Source: Hyperoodon ampullatus
Lineage: Eukaryota > Chordata > Mammalia > Artiodactyla > Ziphiidae
Reading direction: 5' to 3'
NCBI GenBank assembly: GCA_949752795.1
Contig: OX457068.1
Span: forward strand, 54,340,516-54,404,515
Length of the DNA: 64,000 bases
This document shows, piece by piece, positions 36,101 through 47,732 of this stretch. Position 1 is the stretch's first letter; the number at the start of each line of letters is the position of its first letter. Both the position numbers and the translations under genes were made by a program. Below the pieces are notes generated by a model. The model saw only the letters and a list, made by a program, of their open reading frames with translations, was not told the origin of the DNA and made no database searches.

Positions 36101-37111
36101 TCTTTCCTTCTACCAACTTCGGGGTTTTGGGGGGGTTCTTCTTTCTCTAGTTGCTTTAAGTGTAAGATTAGGCTGTTTATTTGAGATATTTTTTGTTTGT
36201 TGAGGTAGGATTGTATTGCTATAATCTTCCCTCTTAGAACTGCTTTTACTGCATCCTAAAGTTTTGGGTCAGCATGTTTTTGTTGTCAATTGTCTCTAGG
36301 TATTTTTTGATTTCCATTTTGATTTCTTCACTGATCTCTTTGTTATTTAGTATTGTTTAGCCTCCATGTGTTTCTGTTTTTTACAGGTTTCTTTTTCTGT
36401 AATTTATTTCTTATCTCATAGTGTTGTGGTCAGAAAAGATGCTTGATTCGATTTCAATTTTCTTAACTTTACCAAGACTTGATTTGTTACCCAAGGTGTG
36501 ATCTCTCCTGGAGAATGACCCATGTGCACTTGAGAAGAATGTGTATTCTGTTGTTTTTGGATGGAAATTCCTATAAATATCAATTAAATCTATGTGGTCT
36601 ATTGTGTCATTTAAAGGTTGTGTTCCCGTATTAATATTCTGTCTGTATGATCTGTCCATTGGTGAAAGTGAGATGTTAAAATGCCCCACTATTATTGTAT
36701 TACTGTCAATTTCCCCTTTTATGGCTGTTAACATTTGCCTTATGTATTGATGTGCTCTTATGTTGGGTGCATATATATTTATAATGGTTATATCTTCTTC
36801 TTGGATTGATCCCTTCATCATTATTTACTGTCCTTCCTTGTCTCTTGTAACAGTCTTTATTTTAAAGTCTATTTCACCTGATATGAGTATTGATGCTCCA
36901 GCTTTCTTTTGATTTGCATTTGCATGGAATATTTTTCCCTCCCCCTCTTTTTCAGTCTGTATGTGTCCTTAGGTATGTAGTGGGTCTCCTGTAGAAAGCA
37001 TATAATGGGTCTTGTTTTTGTATCCATTCAGCCAGTCTGTGTCTTTTGGTTGGGACATTTAATCCATTCACATTTAAGGTAGTTATCAATATGTATGTTC
37101 CTTATTACCAT
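33111..37111 (-). pseudogene. L1-D ORF2 remnant (endonuclease/reverse transcriptase)
   Basis: The start codon complement lies at 37109-37111, with an extra base soon after that shifts the endonuclease frame. The 36411-36821 part keeps 'NIYAPN' and 'SDH', but the catalytic 'GDFN' reads GHFN. Reverse transcriptase pieces lie at 35515-35778 ('[18 protein letters not shown]') and 35282-35515 ('[25 protein letters not shown]'). The FADD site is intact at 35015-35026. The C-terminus (33111-33467) is open and includes '[17 protein letters not shown]', ending 'KNKYHI' with an early stop. Frameshifts, stops and the SINE at 34615-34826 rule out function. Confidence 0.92.
34615..34826 (-). mobile_element. 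CHR-type SINE inside L1-D ORF2
   Basis: Minus-strand SINE: poly-T, 'ctgtacgcgggcctctcact', 'gccgccccaccgcatgtggg', ending 'ccaccagggaacccc'. Flanking repeats ttattctt at 34607-34614 and 34827-34834 fit the surrounding L1 sequence, so the SINE landed in an existing L1. The SINE and L1-D share the same strand. Confidence 0.93.
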
Positions 37112-37169
37112 TTTCTTAATTGTTTTGGGTTTGTTTTTGTAGGTCTTTTCCCTCTCTTGTGTTTCCCTT

Positions 37170-38059
37170 TTAAAGAAGTTCCTTTAGCATTTGCTGTACA
37201 GGTGATTTCATGGTGTTGAATTCTCTTAGCTTTTGCTTGTCTGTAAAGCTTTTGATTTCTCCATCAAATCTGAATGAGAACCTTGCTGGGTAGAGTATTC
37301 TTGTTCATAGATTCTTCCCTTTCATCACTGTAGGTATATCATACTACTCCCTTCTGGCTTGCAGAGTTTCTGCTGTGAAATCCCCTATTAACCTTATGGG
37401 AGTTCCCTTGTATGTTGTCATTTTTCCCTTGTTGCCTTTAAATATTTTTCTCTGTCTTTAATTTTTGTCAGTTTGATTACTATATGCCTCAGCGTCTTGG
37501 GTTTTTCCTGCTTGGGATTCTCTGTGCTTCCTGGACGTGGGTGGCTATTTCCTTTCCCTTGTTGGGGAAGTTTTCAACTATAATCTCTTCAAATATTTTG
37601 TCTGGTCCTTTCTCTCTCTCTTCTCATTCTGGGACCCCTATAATTCAAATGTTGGTGTGTTTAATGTTGTCCCAGAGCTCTCTTAGGTTGTCTTCATGTC
37701 CTGTCATTCTTTTTATTTAATCTGTTCTGTGGCCGTGAATTCCACCATTCTGTCTTCCAGGTCATTTATCCGTTCTCCTGCATCAGTTATTCTGCTATTG
37801 ATTAATTCTAGTGTATTTTTCCTTTCAGTTATTGTATTGTTCATCTCTGTTTGTTCTTTTATTCTTTTAGGTCTTTTTAAAATATTTCTTGCATCTTCTT
37901 GATCCTTGCCTCCATTCTTTTTCCGAGGTCCTGGATCATCTTCACTATCGTTATTCTGAATTCTTTTTCTGGAAGGTTGCCTATCTCCACTTCATTTAAT
38001 TGTTTTTCTAGGATTTTATCTTGTTCCTTCATCTGGTACCTAGTCCTCCGGCTTTTCAT
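37170..38059 (-). pseudogene. L1-D ORF1 remnant (ORF1p)
   Basis: The start codon complement is at 38057-38059. The first 60 codons are open (MKSRRTRYQMKEQDKILEKQLNEVEIGNLPEKEFRITIVK...), the N-terminal region leading into the coiled coil, then a stop appears at about 37877. Further pieces follow with frameshifts. The family stop after 'QQMLKELL' is at 37170-37172. The N-terminus 'MKSRRTRYQMKEQDK' differs from the 'MRRQRNIQQMKEQSK' of L1-E, which together with the 3' UTR marks another L1 lineage. Confidence 0.88.
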
Positions 38060-38194
38060 TTTCTCTATCTTGTTGTGATTGTGGTTTTCATTCCACAGGC
38101 TTCAGTATTTTAGATCTTCTTGCTTCTCCATTTCCATGATTTCTAACTGTGTTGTTTCAAATTATTCAATCCCTGTTATAGAATTAAATATCTA

Positions 38195-38480
38195 CTTTCT
38201 TTGCCATGTGACTTTGTTGTACCTCCCACCAGGTAAGCAGAGCATAATTTTTCAGCTGTTGATGATGAATTAGATAATGTGACTTAGTTTGGCCTGTGAA
38301 ATGTTAACAGATTTGACAGGAACAGAGACACTAAATGGGTTTTTATGATTTACTTTGGTCTCTGTGCTTCAGTAGTCCACTCTGACAGCATGTTCCAGGT
38401 CACTGTTAGCACAAGGAGAAGGAGAAGACATATGTAGTTGTCTTTTTATGGGAGTTGTTTAGTAGAATGCAATCTATTGT
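38195..38480 (+). repeat. Old interspersed repeat, unassigned
   Basis: Wording such as 'ccatgtgactttgttgtacc', 'gtgacttagtttggcctgtg', 'aaatgttaacagatttgaca' and 'gtctctgtgcttcagtagtc' follows a known mammalian repeat pattern, family not named. Confidence 0.45.
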
Positions 38481-38884
38481 TATGGCTGCTTAGATTTTTG
38501 TGTATTAGAAGAATCTTGAACACCTAAAATAAATAAAAGGATCTCCTATCTTGAAGACTTGTTTCAAGTTAGTTATTCTCTGCAGAAATTCATCTAAAAA
38601 CTGAAAGCAATCGCTGTCTTCTTTCATGTTATCTCTACCATTTACCGCTTGTCATGGATGACCATATCATCCTTATTATTAATTGGTAAATTATATATTG
38701 TGGTTAATAGAACATTATTCATAGGATTTGAAAAACACTTGGGATTGGTTAATTAGATGACAAACAACTGTTTGACACGCAAAATTTTTTTCTACCTTTC
38801 TGAGCTTTAATATCATCACTTTTTAAGGAAAAAAATTACAACAGTGGCAAGCAAAACCTAAACAACATAGCATAAAGCTAAAGA

Positions 38885-39065
38885 AAATGGGATGTATTGA
38901 GTGTCTACTATATGTCAGGTACTCCCACATATATTAATTAATTTATTGCCTTTAATAATCTGTCATCTGCTATTTGTAGATAAGCAAATTGAAGCTTAGT
39001 AATTGTTAAAAGTCAATCAGCATGCCTGGGACTGGGTTCCAACACTACATCTGACTGAATCTTTT
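38885..39065 (+). repeat. MIR SINE fossil
   Basis: MIR order: 'ttgagtgtctactatatgtc', 'aggtactcccacatatatta', 'taagcaaattgaagcttagt', 'tgcctgggactgggttccaa'. Confidence 0.75.
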
Positions 39066-41029
39066 GTACATGTTTTTCTATGATATCCACCAATTTTTTC
39101 ATTATAGTACAATAATAGATTTTGTCTTCACATAATGTGATTTAAGGCATGAGTAAGTGGTTTAGGAAAAATTTGGAATAAGAGTAGGAAACCTGAAGTC
39201 ACTGGGCATTAGGGTATCAGTAGCCTCCTTTGGCCACTTGCTTTTGATATCCACTGTGAGTGATGGTAGTTCCCATCCAAATACTCAATAACCTACCACT
39301 TTGAAGTATGTCATGTGCCTCAAGGATATCATTTGACTAATTCACCATCAGCCACATTAACAGAAAAATGGTTGATTACCAACAGATCATTAGGCTGACC
39401 ATTCCTTTCCATCTACATGTTTAAATATTCTTCTCTATGGACAATTTGATAGTTAAATTGCCTTCAAACATGAGGCAAGGCATCTTTGGCTGCTCTGTAA
39501 GGTTAGCCATTAATTCTCACTTAGACTAAAAGTCTTATCATCTAAAAAATTGTATGCTTATTCCTGCAATTTTGATCTTAACTTGAAAATTTCAAAGGCT
39601 TGAACAGGAGTAGCCTCACACCTCTGCAGCTACCTTTTTTTTTTTTTTGAAGATGTGAAACTTCAACAAGTTTTAAATCTTTATTGAAACCAGAAATCAG
39701 TAAAGTCTAACTCCAAATAGGGAGTGTGGATTACAGAATGGTCAATTAATAACAAATATTTTTTTACTTCTAGTAGTGCTCATCTTTTCAAAATATTGAT
39801 GCACATTGTGGAGAAGGCTGTCAGAACATGGGAAAAAGTAAAACTGGGCTTAGTGTTGGAAATCAAAGGCTTTTGTAAAGGTTTTATCACTTATTTTTCT
39901 ATAAGATATTGGAAAAATATCACCCTTCCCTATTCCTGATCTAGGTATAATGGCAGTTTCTCATTTTTCTCAAAGCTATTACTTGGAGAACAAATAGTAT
40001 AACACTTAATATCTGGTTGTTTTTAGAAAGTACTATCATAAACAATGTTTCTAAAACAACTCCATATTTTTTGGTTTCTGTTTCAGAACTATGACTCATA
40101 GAGATTCAAAGGTTTACCCAAAACCTTACCACTTGCCTCACAGGTGGTGCTTGCCACATAGCCCATTCTTTTTCTCACCCAACATCCACCATTTCTTTCC
40201 TCTGAATATGCTCTCAGTAGATTTTATTCCCTCCCGAGTTCTTCAATCAAAAATGAGTGGGGGAGTGTTTCAATCCAAGAGTCCCATAACATTGGTTAGT
40301 GCATATTTTTCTATATATTTGTTTGTTCTTTGCCAGAATATCAAGATCACCAAGCATAATTCAACTTATATATTGTGAGGCAAGGTGTTCCATCATGAAT
40401 CATTCCATAATCCTGGTTATTACTTTTGTCCTTCTGACATGGATACTTCCCTGAAATGATATTGTGCAGTAGTTTATAGCTTTAAAGATATTTGGCCGGT
40501 TCTTTATTTCACTCTTGAAATAATCTGCAGATTGCTGCTTTATTCCAAAGAGCCAATGAACAAATCTCCACCAACATAGGGATAACTTGAATAACTTGTG
40601 GTCTCTTTTCTCTGTTTTGGAGAAATGAATAAGATTTGGCAAGAGTTAAAAGAGAAATATGTCAGGCAAGAGCAACTTTTTCAGCTTGGTAAATGGAAAG
40701 AATAGGAGTAACTTAAATATACATTTTAAATATGTAAACACTTAGTATCAAAGTGAAGGGAGCACATTTTTTTTTTTACTGTATTCCCTGAATCTGACAC
40801 AACCTTAATTCAACTTTTTATTTAACAGGACAAAAATAATCCTGTGTTATTAGTAATAGGAAAATTATAATACAATGCAACAATATTGGGAATTTGATGT
40901 ACAAAGATGCAGGTGTCTCATACGAAGGAGATGCTCAGTTTCTCCTCAGTATCCTCTCTAAGTTTTAGCTGAAAAGACTACCAGAAGTTCTTCAGTTAGT
41001 GTCATTTTTTTTTCATTATATGAGAAAAT
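39066..41029. other. Intergenic stretch, no gene seen
   Basis: No gene recognised. 39638-39648 and 40769-40778 are short T-runs. Open frames (39724-39939 +, 40091-40378 +, 40400-40642 -) have no domain signal. Confidence 0.5.
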
Positions 41030-41300
41030 AGAGATCAGGAGAGGTTAACTGATTTACCCAACCCACTAGTAGGTGATGTTGTGACCAGTATACCCTGGCT
41101 TTATCCCTCTACGCACTTTGGAGTTAGACATATAAAAATTTGAATCTTCCCATTTATGGGATTTTGAGCAAGCTGTTTAAATTCTTCGCCTCAATTTTCT
41201 ATATCTTTAAAGTAAATATAATATTAATACCTACCTCATATGCAATGGAGTTTAAATAAGGAATAATATCTGACAAGTGCTTATTATAGGGTATGACACC
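41030..41300 (+). repeat. Two adjacent MIR SINE fossils
   Basis: First piece 41030-41110 ('agatcaggagaggttaactg', 'acccaacccactagtaggtg'). Second piece about 41115-41300 ('ggagttagacatataaaaat', 'tttgagcaagctgtttaaat', 'ttaatacctacctcatatgc'). Confidence 0.6.
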
Positions 41301-41309
41301 TCATAAGGG

Positions 41310-41640
41310 CTCATTACAAAGTAGTTCTTTTTATCTTTGTTTCTCTGACTGTTCCTGGCCAACTCGGATGCTTCTTCTAGCTCCTCACTTCATCCAGCAC
41401 ATACAACCATCTTATTGGCTATCTCTTCATACTGCCACTGTCTATGTTCTCAGAAAATTTGAGGTAGTCACTTAAGGCAGGGACCATCCTTTTGCTGTTT
41501 GCATGTTGAATAAATGGTGCAGTTCTAGAGTTGGTTGTATGAATGTAACAATGAGACAAGGAATGTCTCTTCAATGAATGACTCACAGTTTCAGATATAT
41601 AGTAGAAGCTCAATGTAAGTACTATTGCATATAAATCAAT
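41310..41640 (+). repeat. Probable L2 LINE 3'-end fossil
   Basis: L2-like order: 'gcttcttctagctcctcact', 'ttaaggcagggaccatcctt', 'atatagtagaagctcaatgt'. Diverged. Confidence 0.5.
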
Positions 41641-41724
41641 TAATGGAAAGTAATATATTTGTCTCTTAGACCATACTTGTAATCTAATTTTACGTCATGT
41701 CTTTGTACCTCGCAAGGTTGGTAC

Positions 41725-43749
41725 ACGGGGGGTGACCTTCAAGATGGCAGAGGAGTAAGACATGGAGATCACCTTCCTCCCCACAAATACATCAAAAATA
41801 CATCTACATGTGGAACTACTCCTACAGAACACCTACTGAACACTGACAGAAGACCTCAGACTTCCCAAAAGGCAAGAAAATCCTTACCTACCTGGGTAGG
41901 GCAAAAGAAAAAAGAAAAAAAACAGAAACAAAAGAATAGGGACGGGACCTGCACCTCTTGGAGGGAGCTGTGAAGGAGGAAAAGTCTCCACACACCAGGA
42001 AGCCCATTCATAGGCGGAGACAGGGAGTGGGAGGGTGGGGGGAAGCTTTGGAGCCATGGAGGACAACACAGCAACAGGGGTGCAGAGGGCAAAGTGGAGA
42101 GATTCCTGCACAGAGGCTAGATGCTGACCAGCACTCACCAGCCTGAGAGGTTTGTCTGCTCACCCACAGGGTTGGGTGGGGTCTGGAAGCTGAGGCTCAG
42201 GTTTCAGAGGTCAGATCCCAGGGAGAGGACTGAGGATGGCTGTGTGAACACAGCCTGAAGAGGGCTAGTGAACCACATCTAGCTGGGAGGGAGTCCGGGA
42301 AAAATTCTAGACCTGCCTTAGAGGCAAGAGACCATTGTTTGTGGGTGCACGAGGATAGGGGACTCCTTCTCTGTCTGCCCACAGAAGGCAGAGCACCATG
42401 TAAATGAGCTCCAGAGACAGTCATGAGCCACAGATATCAGTTCGGACACCAGAGACGGACATGAAACACTAATGCTCCTGCTGCAGCCTCTAAGAATCCT
42501 GTGTGCAAGCACAAGTCACTATCCACAAGCCCCCCTCACCCCCCGGGAGCCTGTGCATCTTGCCACTGCCAAGGGCCCATAATCCAGGGACAAGTTCCCC
42601 AGGAGAACACAATGCACACCTCAGACTGTGGCAATATCATGCTGGCCTTTGCTGCCCCAGGTTTGCCCGCATTCCAGTTATAACTACCATACCCTTCCCT
42701 CCCCCTGGCATGAGGGAGCCAGAGCCCCCTAATCAGCCGCTGATAGAACTCCATCCTGTCTGAGTGGGAATAGACTCCTGAGGGTGACCTACACACAGAG
42801 GTGGTGTCAAAAAGAAATCTAAACCCCAGGAGCAGCACATTAAATCCCCTTTGCAAACAAAGAAGAAAAAGGGAAATTTCTCAGTGCAGCCTCAGGAGCA
42901 GCGGATAAAATCACAACAATCAACTTGATGTACCCTGCATATGTGGAATACCTGAATAGACAACGAATCAAACCAAAACTGCAGTGGATTTTGGGACCAA
43001 ATGTAGACTTGGGGTTTTCTGTCTGAGACTGACGTGTTTCTGATTTTTATGTTTACCTTAGTATAGATTTTAGCACTTGTTATCACTGGTGGATTTGTTT
43101 GTTCATTTGATTGCTCTCTTCTTTTGAAAAAATTATTATTATTTTTTATTTTTTTAATTTTAATAAATTTTAAATGTTTTTTATTTTAATAATTTTATTT
43201 TATTAATTTATTTATTTTTCTTTGTTTCTTTTTTTCTCCCTTTTCTTCTCACCCATATGGCTGACAGGGCTTTGTGTTCTGGCCTGGTGTCAGGCCTGAG
43301 CCTCTGTGGTGGGAGACCCAAGTTCAGGACATTGGACAGACAGAGACCTCCCAGCCCCATGTAATAGCAATTGGCAAGGGCTCTCCCAGAGATCTCCATC
43401 TCAGTGCTAAGACCCAGCTCCACCCAATGGCCAGAAAGCTTCAGTGCTGGATACCCCATGCCAAACAACTAGCAAGACAGGAATACAACCCCACACATTA
43501 GCAGAGAAGCTGCCTAAAATCATACTAAGTTCACACAGGCCCCAAAACAACCACTGGAGGCAGCACTGCCCCCCACAAACATAAGATCCAGCACCAGCCA
43601 CCAGAATATAGGCACAAGTCCCCTCCACCAAGAAGCCTTCACAGGCCACTGGAACAACCTTACTCCCTGAGGGAAGTCACCAAAAACAACAGGAACTAAG
43701 AACTTACATTCTGTGAAAAGGAGACCCCAAACACAGTAGGTTAAGGAAA
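41725..43749 (+). promoter_or_regulatory. L1-E 5' UTR (internal promoter region)
   Basis: About 2.0 kb, aligned by eye with the 5' UTR of L1-A and uninterrupted by SINEs. It would carry the internal RNA polymerase II promoter in an active element. Open frames inside it on both strands lack recognisable products. 43118-43230 is an A/T-rich low-complexity patch. Confidence 0.7.
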
Positions 43750-44655
43750 ATGAGAAGACAGAGGAATATACAGCAGATGAAGGAGCAAAGCAAAAACCCA
43801 CCAGACCAAAAAATAAAAATAATAATAATAATAAAGAGGAAATAGGCAGTCTACCTGAAAAAGAATTCAGAGTAATGATAGTAAAGATGAATCAAAATCT
43901 TGGAAATACATAGGAGAAAATACAAGAAACGTTTACAAGGAACTAGAAGAACAAAAGAGCAAAGAAATAATGATGAACAACAAAATAAATGAAATTACAA
44001 ATTCTGTAGAAGGAATCAATAGCAGAATAACTGACGTAGATGAATGGATAAGTGACCTGGAAGATAAAATAGTAGAAATAACTACCATAGAGCAGAATAA
44101 AGAAAAAAGAAGGAAAACAATTGAGGACAGTCTCAGAGACTTCTGGGACAAAATTAAATGGGACAACATTCGAATAAGACGGATCCCTGAAGAAGAAGAG
44201 AAAAAGAAAGAGTCTGAAAAAAGATTTGAGGAGATTATACCTGAAAATTTCCTAAACATGGGAAAGGAAATAGTCACTGAAGTCCAGAAAGGACAGAGAG
44301 TCCCATACAGGATAAATCCAAGGAGCAACATGCCAAGGCACATATTACTGAAACTATCAAAAATTAAATACAAAGAAAAAATATTAAAAGCAGCAGGGAA
44401 AAGCAACAATTAACATACAAGGGAATCCCCATAAGGTTAACAGCTGATCTTTCAGCAGAAACTCTGAAAGCCAGAAGGGAGTATCAGGACATATTTAAAC
44501 TGGTGAAGGGACATAGCTACAACCAAGATTACTCTAGCCAGCAAGGATCTCTTTCAGATTCAATGAGGAACTTAAAAACTTTACAGACAACAAAAGCTAA
44601 GATAGTTCAACAGCACAAAGCCAGCTTTACAACAAATGCTCAAGTATTTCTCTAG
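43750..44655 (+). pseudogene. L1-E ORF1 remnant (ORF1p)
   Basis: ATG at 43750 opens with MRRQRNIQQMKEQSKNPPDQ, but an AAT-unit expansion at about 43812-43836 shifts the frame and a stop follows at once. The central part is open at 43970-44413: a coiled-coil segment ('INSRITDVDEWISDLEDKIVEI'), then the start of the RRM ('WDNIRIRRIPEEEEKKKE') and 'RVPYRINPRSNMPRHIL'. A one-base loss near 44645 moves the family stop (44653-44655) out of frame. ORF1p is the RNA-coating chaperone of the L1 particle; this copy cannot make it. Confidence 0.9.
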
Positions 44656-47600
44656 GCAGGAAACACAAGAGAAGGAAAAGACCTACAGAAATAAACTCAA
44701 AACAATTGAGAAAAATGGTAATAAAAACATGCATATTGATAATTACTTCCATGTAAATGGATTAAATGCTCCAACCGAAAGACATAGGCTGGCTGAATGG
44801 ATACAAAAACAAGATCCATACATATGCAACCTACAACAGACCCATTTCAGACATAGGGTCACCTACAGATGGAAAGGAGGTGTAAAATTATATTCCATGC
44901 AAATGGAAATCAAAAGAAAGCTGGAACAGCTTTTTCATAACAGACAAAGTAAACTTTAAAATAAGAACTATTACAAGAGACAAAGAAGGACACTACATAA
45001 TGATCAAGGGATCAATCCAAGACAGATATAACAATTGTAAATATTTATGTACCCAACATAGGAGCAATTCAATACATAAGGAAAATGCTAAGAGCCATAA
45101 AAAGGGAAATCAACAGTAACATAATAAGAGTAGGGAACATTATTACCCCAATTTCACCAATGGACAGTTCCCCCAAAATGAAAATAAATAAGGAAACACA
45201 GCTTTAAATGATGCATTAAACAAGATGGACTTAATTGATATTCATAGGAGATTCCATCCAAAATCAACAGAATACATATTCTTCTCAAGTGGTCATGGAA
45301 TATTATCCAGGATAAATCATATCTTGGGTCACAAATAAAGCCTTTGTAAATTTAAGAAAATTGAAATTGTATCAAGTATATTTTCTGATCACAATGCATT
45401 GAGATGAGATATAAATAACAGAAAGAAAAAATGGTAAAAATTACAAACACATGGAGGTTACACAATCCACTACTAAACAACTAAGAGATAACAGAAACAA
45501 ACAAAAAATACATAGAAACAAATGACAATGAAAACATGACCACCCAATACCTATGGGATGAAGCAAAAGCAGTTACAGGAGGGAAATTTATAGCAATACA
45601 ATCTTACCTCAAGAAACAAGAAAATGCTCAACTACACGATGCAACCTTACACCTAAAGCAATTCAAGAAAGAAAAACAAAAAAACCCAAAGTTAGCAGAA
45701 GGAAAGAAATCATAAAGGTCAGATCAGAAATAAAGGAAAAAGAAATGAAAGAAACAAAAGCAAAGATCAATAAGATTAAAAGCTTGTTCTTTGAGAAGGT
45801 AAACAAAAATTATAAACCATTAGCTAGACTCATCAAGAAAGAATGGGAGAAGACTCAACATAACTAGAAATGAAAAAGAAGTAACTACTGACACAGCAGA
45901 AATACAAAGGATAATGAGAGATTACTACAAGAAACTATATGCCAATAACATGGACAACCTGAAAGAAATAGACAAGTTTTTAGAAAAGCACAACCTTCTG
46001 AGACTGAACCATGAAGAAATAGAAAAAAAATAAACAGACAAATCACAAGCACTGAAATTGAAACTGATTTAAAATCTTCCAACAAACAAAAGCCTAGGAC
46101 CAGATGGCTTCACAGGAGAATTCTATCAAACATTTAGAGAAGAGATATCACCTGTCCTTCTCAAACTCTTCCAAAATATAGCAGAGGGAGGAACCCTCCC
46201 AAAATCATTCTATGAGGCCACTATCACCCTGATAACAAAACCAGAAAAGATGTCACAAAAAAAGAAAACTATAGGCCGATATCACTGATAAACATAGATG
46301 AAAAAAATCCAAAGATAAAATACTAGCAAACAGAATCCAACAACACATTAAAAGGATCATACATGATGAACAAGTGGGGTTTATCCCAGGAATGCAAGGA
46401 TTTGTCAATATATGCAAATCAGTCAATGTGATACACCATATTAACAAATTGATTGATAAAAACCATATGATAATCTCAATAGATGCAAAAAAGCTCTTGA
46501 TATAATTTAATACCCATTTATGATAAAAACTCTCCAGAAAGTAGGCATAGAGTGAATGTACATCAACATAATAAAGGCCATATATGACAAACCCACAGCC
46601 AACATTGTTTTCAATGGTGAAAAACTAAAACCATTTCCACTAAGATCAGGAACAAGTCAAGGTTGCAAACACTCAACACTATTACTTAACATAGTTTTGG
46701 AAGTTTTAGCCACAGTAATCAGAGAAGAAAAGGAAATAAAAGAAATCCAAACTGGAAAAGAAGAAGTAACACTGTCACTGTTTGCAGATGACATGATACT
46801 ATATAGAGAGAATCCTAAAGATGCTGGCAGAAAACTACTAGAGCTAATCAATGAATTTGGTAATGTAGCAGGATACATAATTAATGCACAGAAATATCTT
46901 GCATTCCTATACACTATTGACAAAATATCTTAAAGAGAAATTAAGGAAACACTCTCGTTTATCATTGCAACAAAAAGAAAAAAATACCTAGGATTAAACC
47001 TACCTAAGGAGACAAAAACCTGTAAGCAGAAAACCATAAGACAATGATGACAAAATTAAAGAATATACAAACAGATGGAGAGAAATACTATGTTCTTGGA
47101 TTGGAAGAATCAACATTGTGAAAATGACACTACTACACAAAGCAATCAACAGATTCAATGAAATCCCTATCAAACTACCAATGACATTTTTCACAGAGCT
47201 AGAACAAAAAATTACAAAATTTCTGTGAAAACACAAAAGACCCCAAAGAGCAAAACAATCTGGAGAAAGAAAAACGGAGCTAGAGAAATCAGGCTCCCAG
47301 ACTTCATATTATGCTACAAAGCTACAGTAACCAAGAAAGTATGGTACTGGCACAAAAACAGAAATACAGATCAATGGAACAGGATAGAAAGCCCAGAGAT
47401 AAACCCACACACCTATGGTTACCTTAACATTTTTTTAAACAACTTTTTGGAGTATAATTGCTTTAAAATGGCATGTTAGTTTCTTCTGAATAACAAGGTG
47501 AATCAGCTATATGTATATATATATCTCCATACCCCTCTCTTTGTGTCTCCCTCCCACTCTCCCTATTCCACCCCTCTAGTTGGGCATAAAACACAGAGCT

Positions 47601-47732
47601 TACGTCACTGTACTATGTGGCTGATTCTCACTACCTACCTATTTTACATTTGGGAGTGTATATATGTCCATGACACTCTCTCACTTCCTCCCAGCTTACC
47701 CTTCCTGCTCCCTGTGTCCTCAAGTCCGTTCT

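Larger units (their letters stand above)
32814..38098 (-). mobile_element. L1-D: 5'-truncated L1 of a distinct lineage
   Basis: Minus-strand L1 running from its tail (poly-T at 32814-32834) through 3' UTR, ORF2 and ORF1, and ending about 40 bases upstream of the ORF1 start, so the 5' UTR is nearly all missing. The 3' UTR ('ttacaatgttgtattagttt', 'actatacagcaggttcttaa') differs from that of L1-A, E and F, and so does the ORF1 N-terminus. A CHR SINE splits ORF2 at 34615-34826. A flanking repeat is weak: only 'aggctt' is shared between about 32807 and 38097. Confidence 0.93.

Noticed and set aside
32800..38105. A target-site duplication for L1-D
   Set aside because: Only aggctt is shared at the two ends, too short to accept.
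33800..38273. Plus-strand open frames over L1-D
   Set aside because: Antisense shadows of L1-D ORF1 and ORF2.
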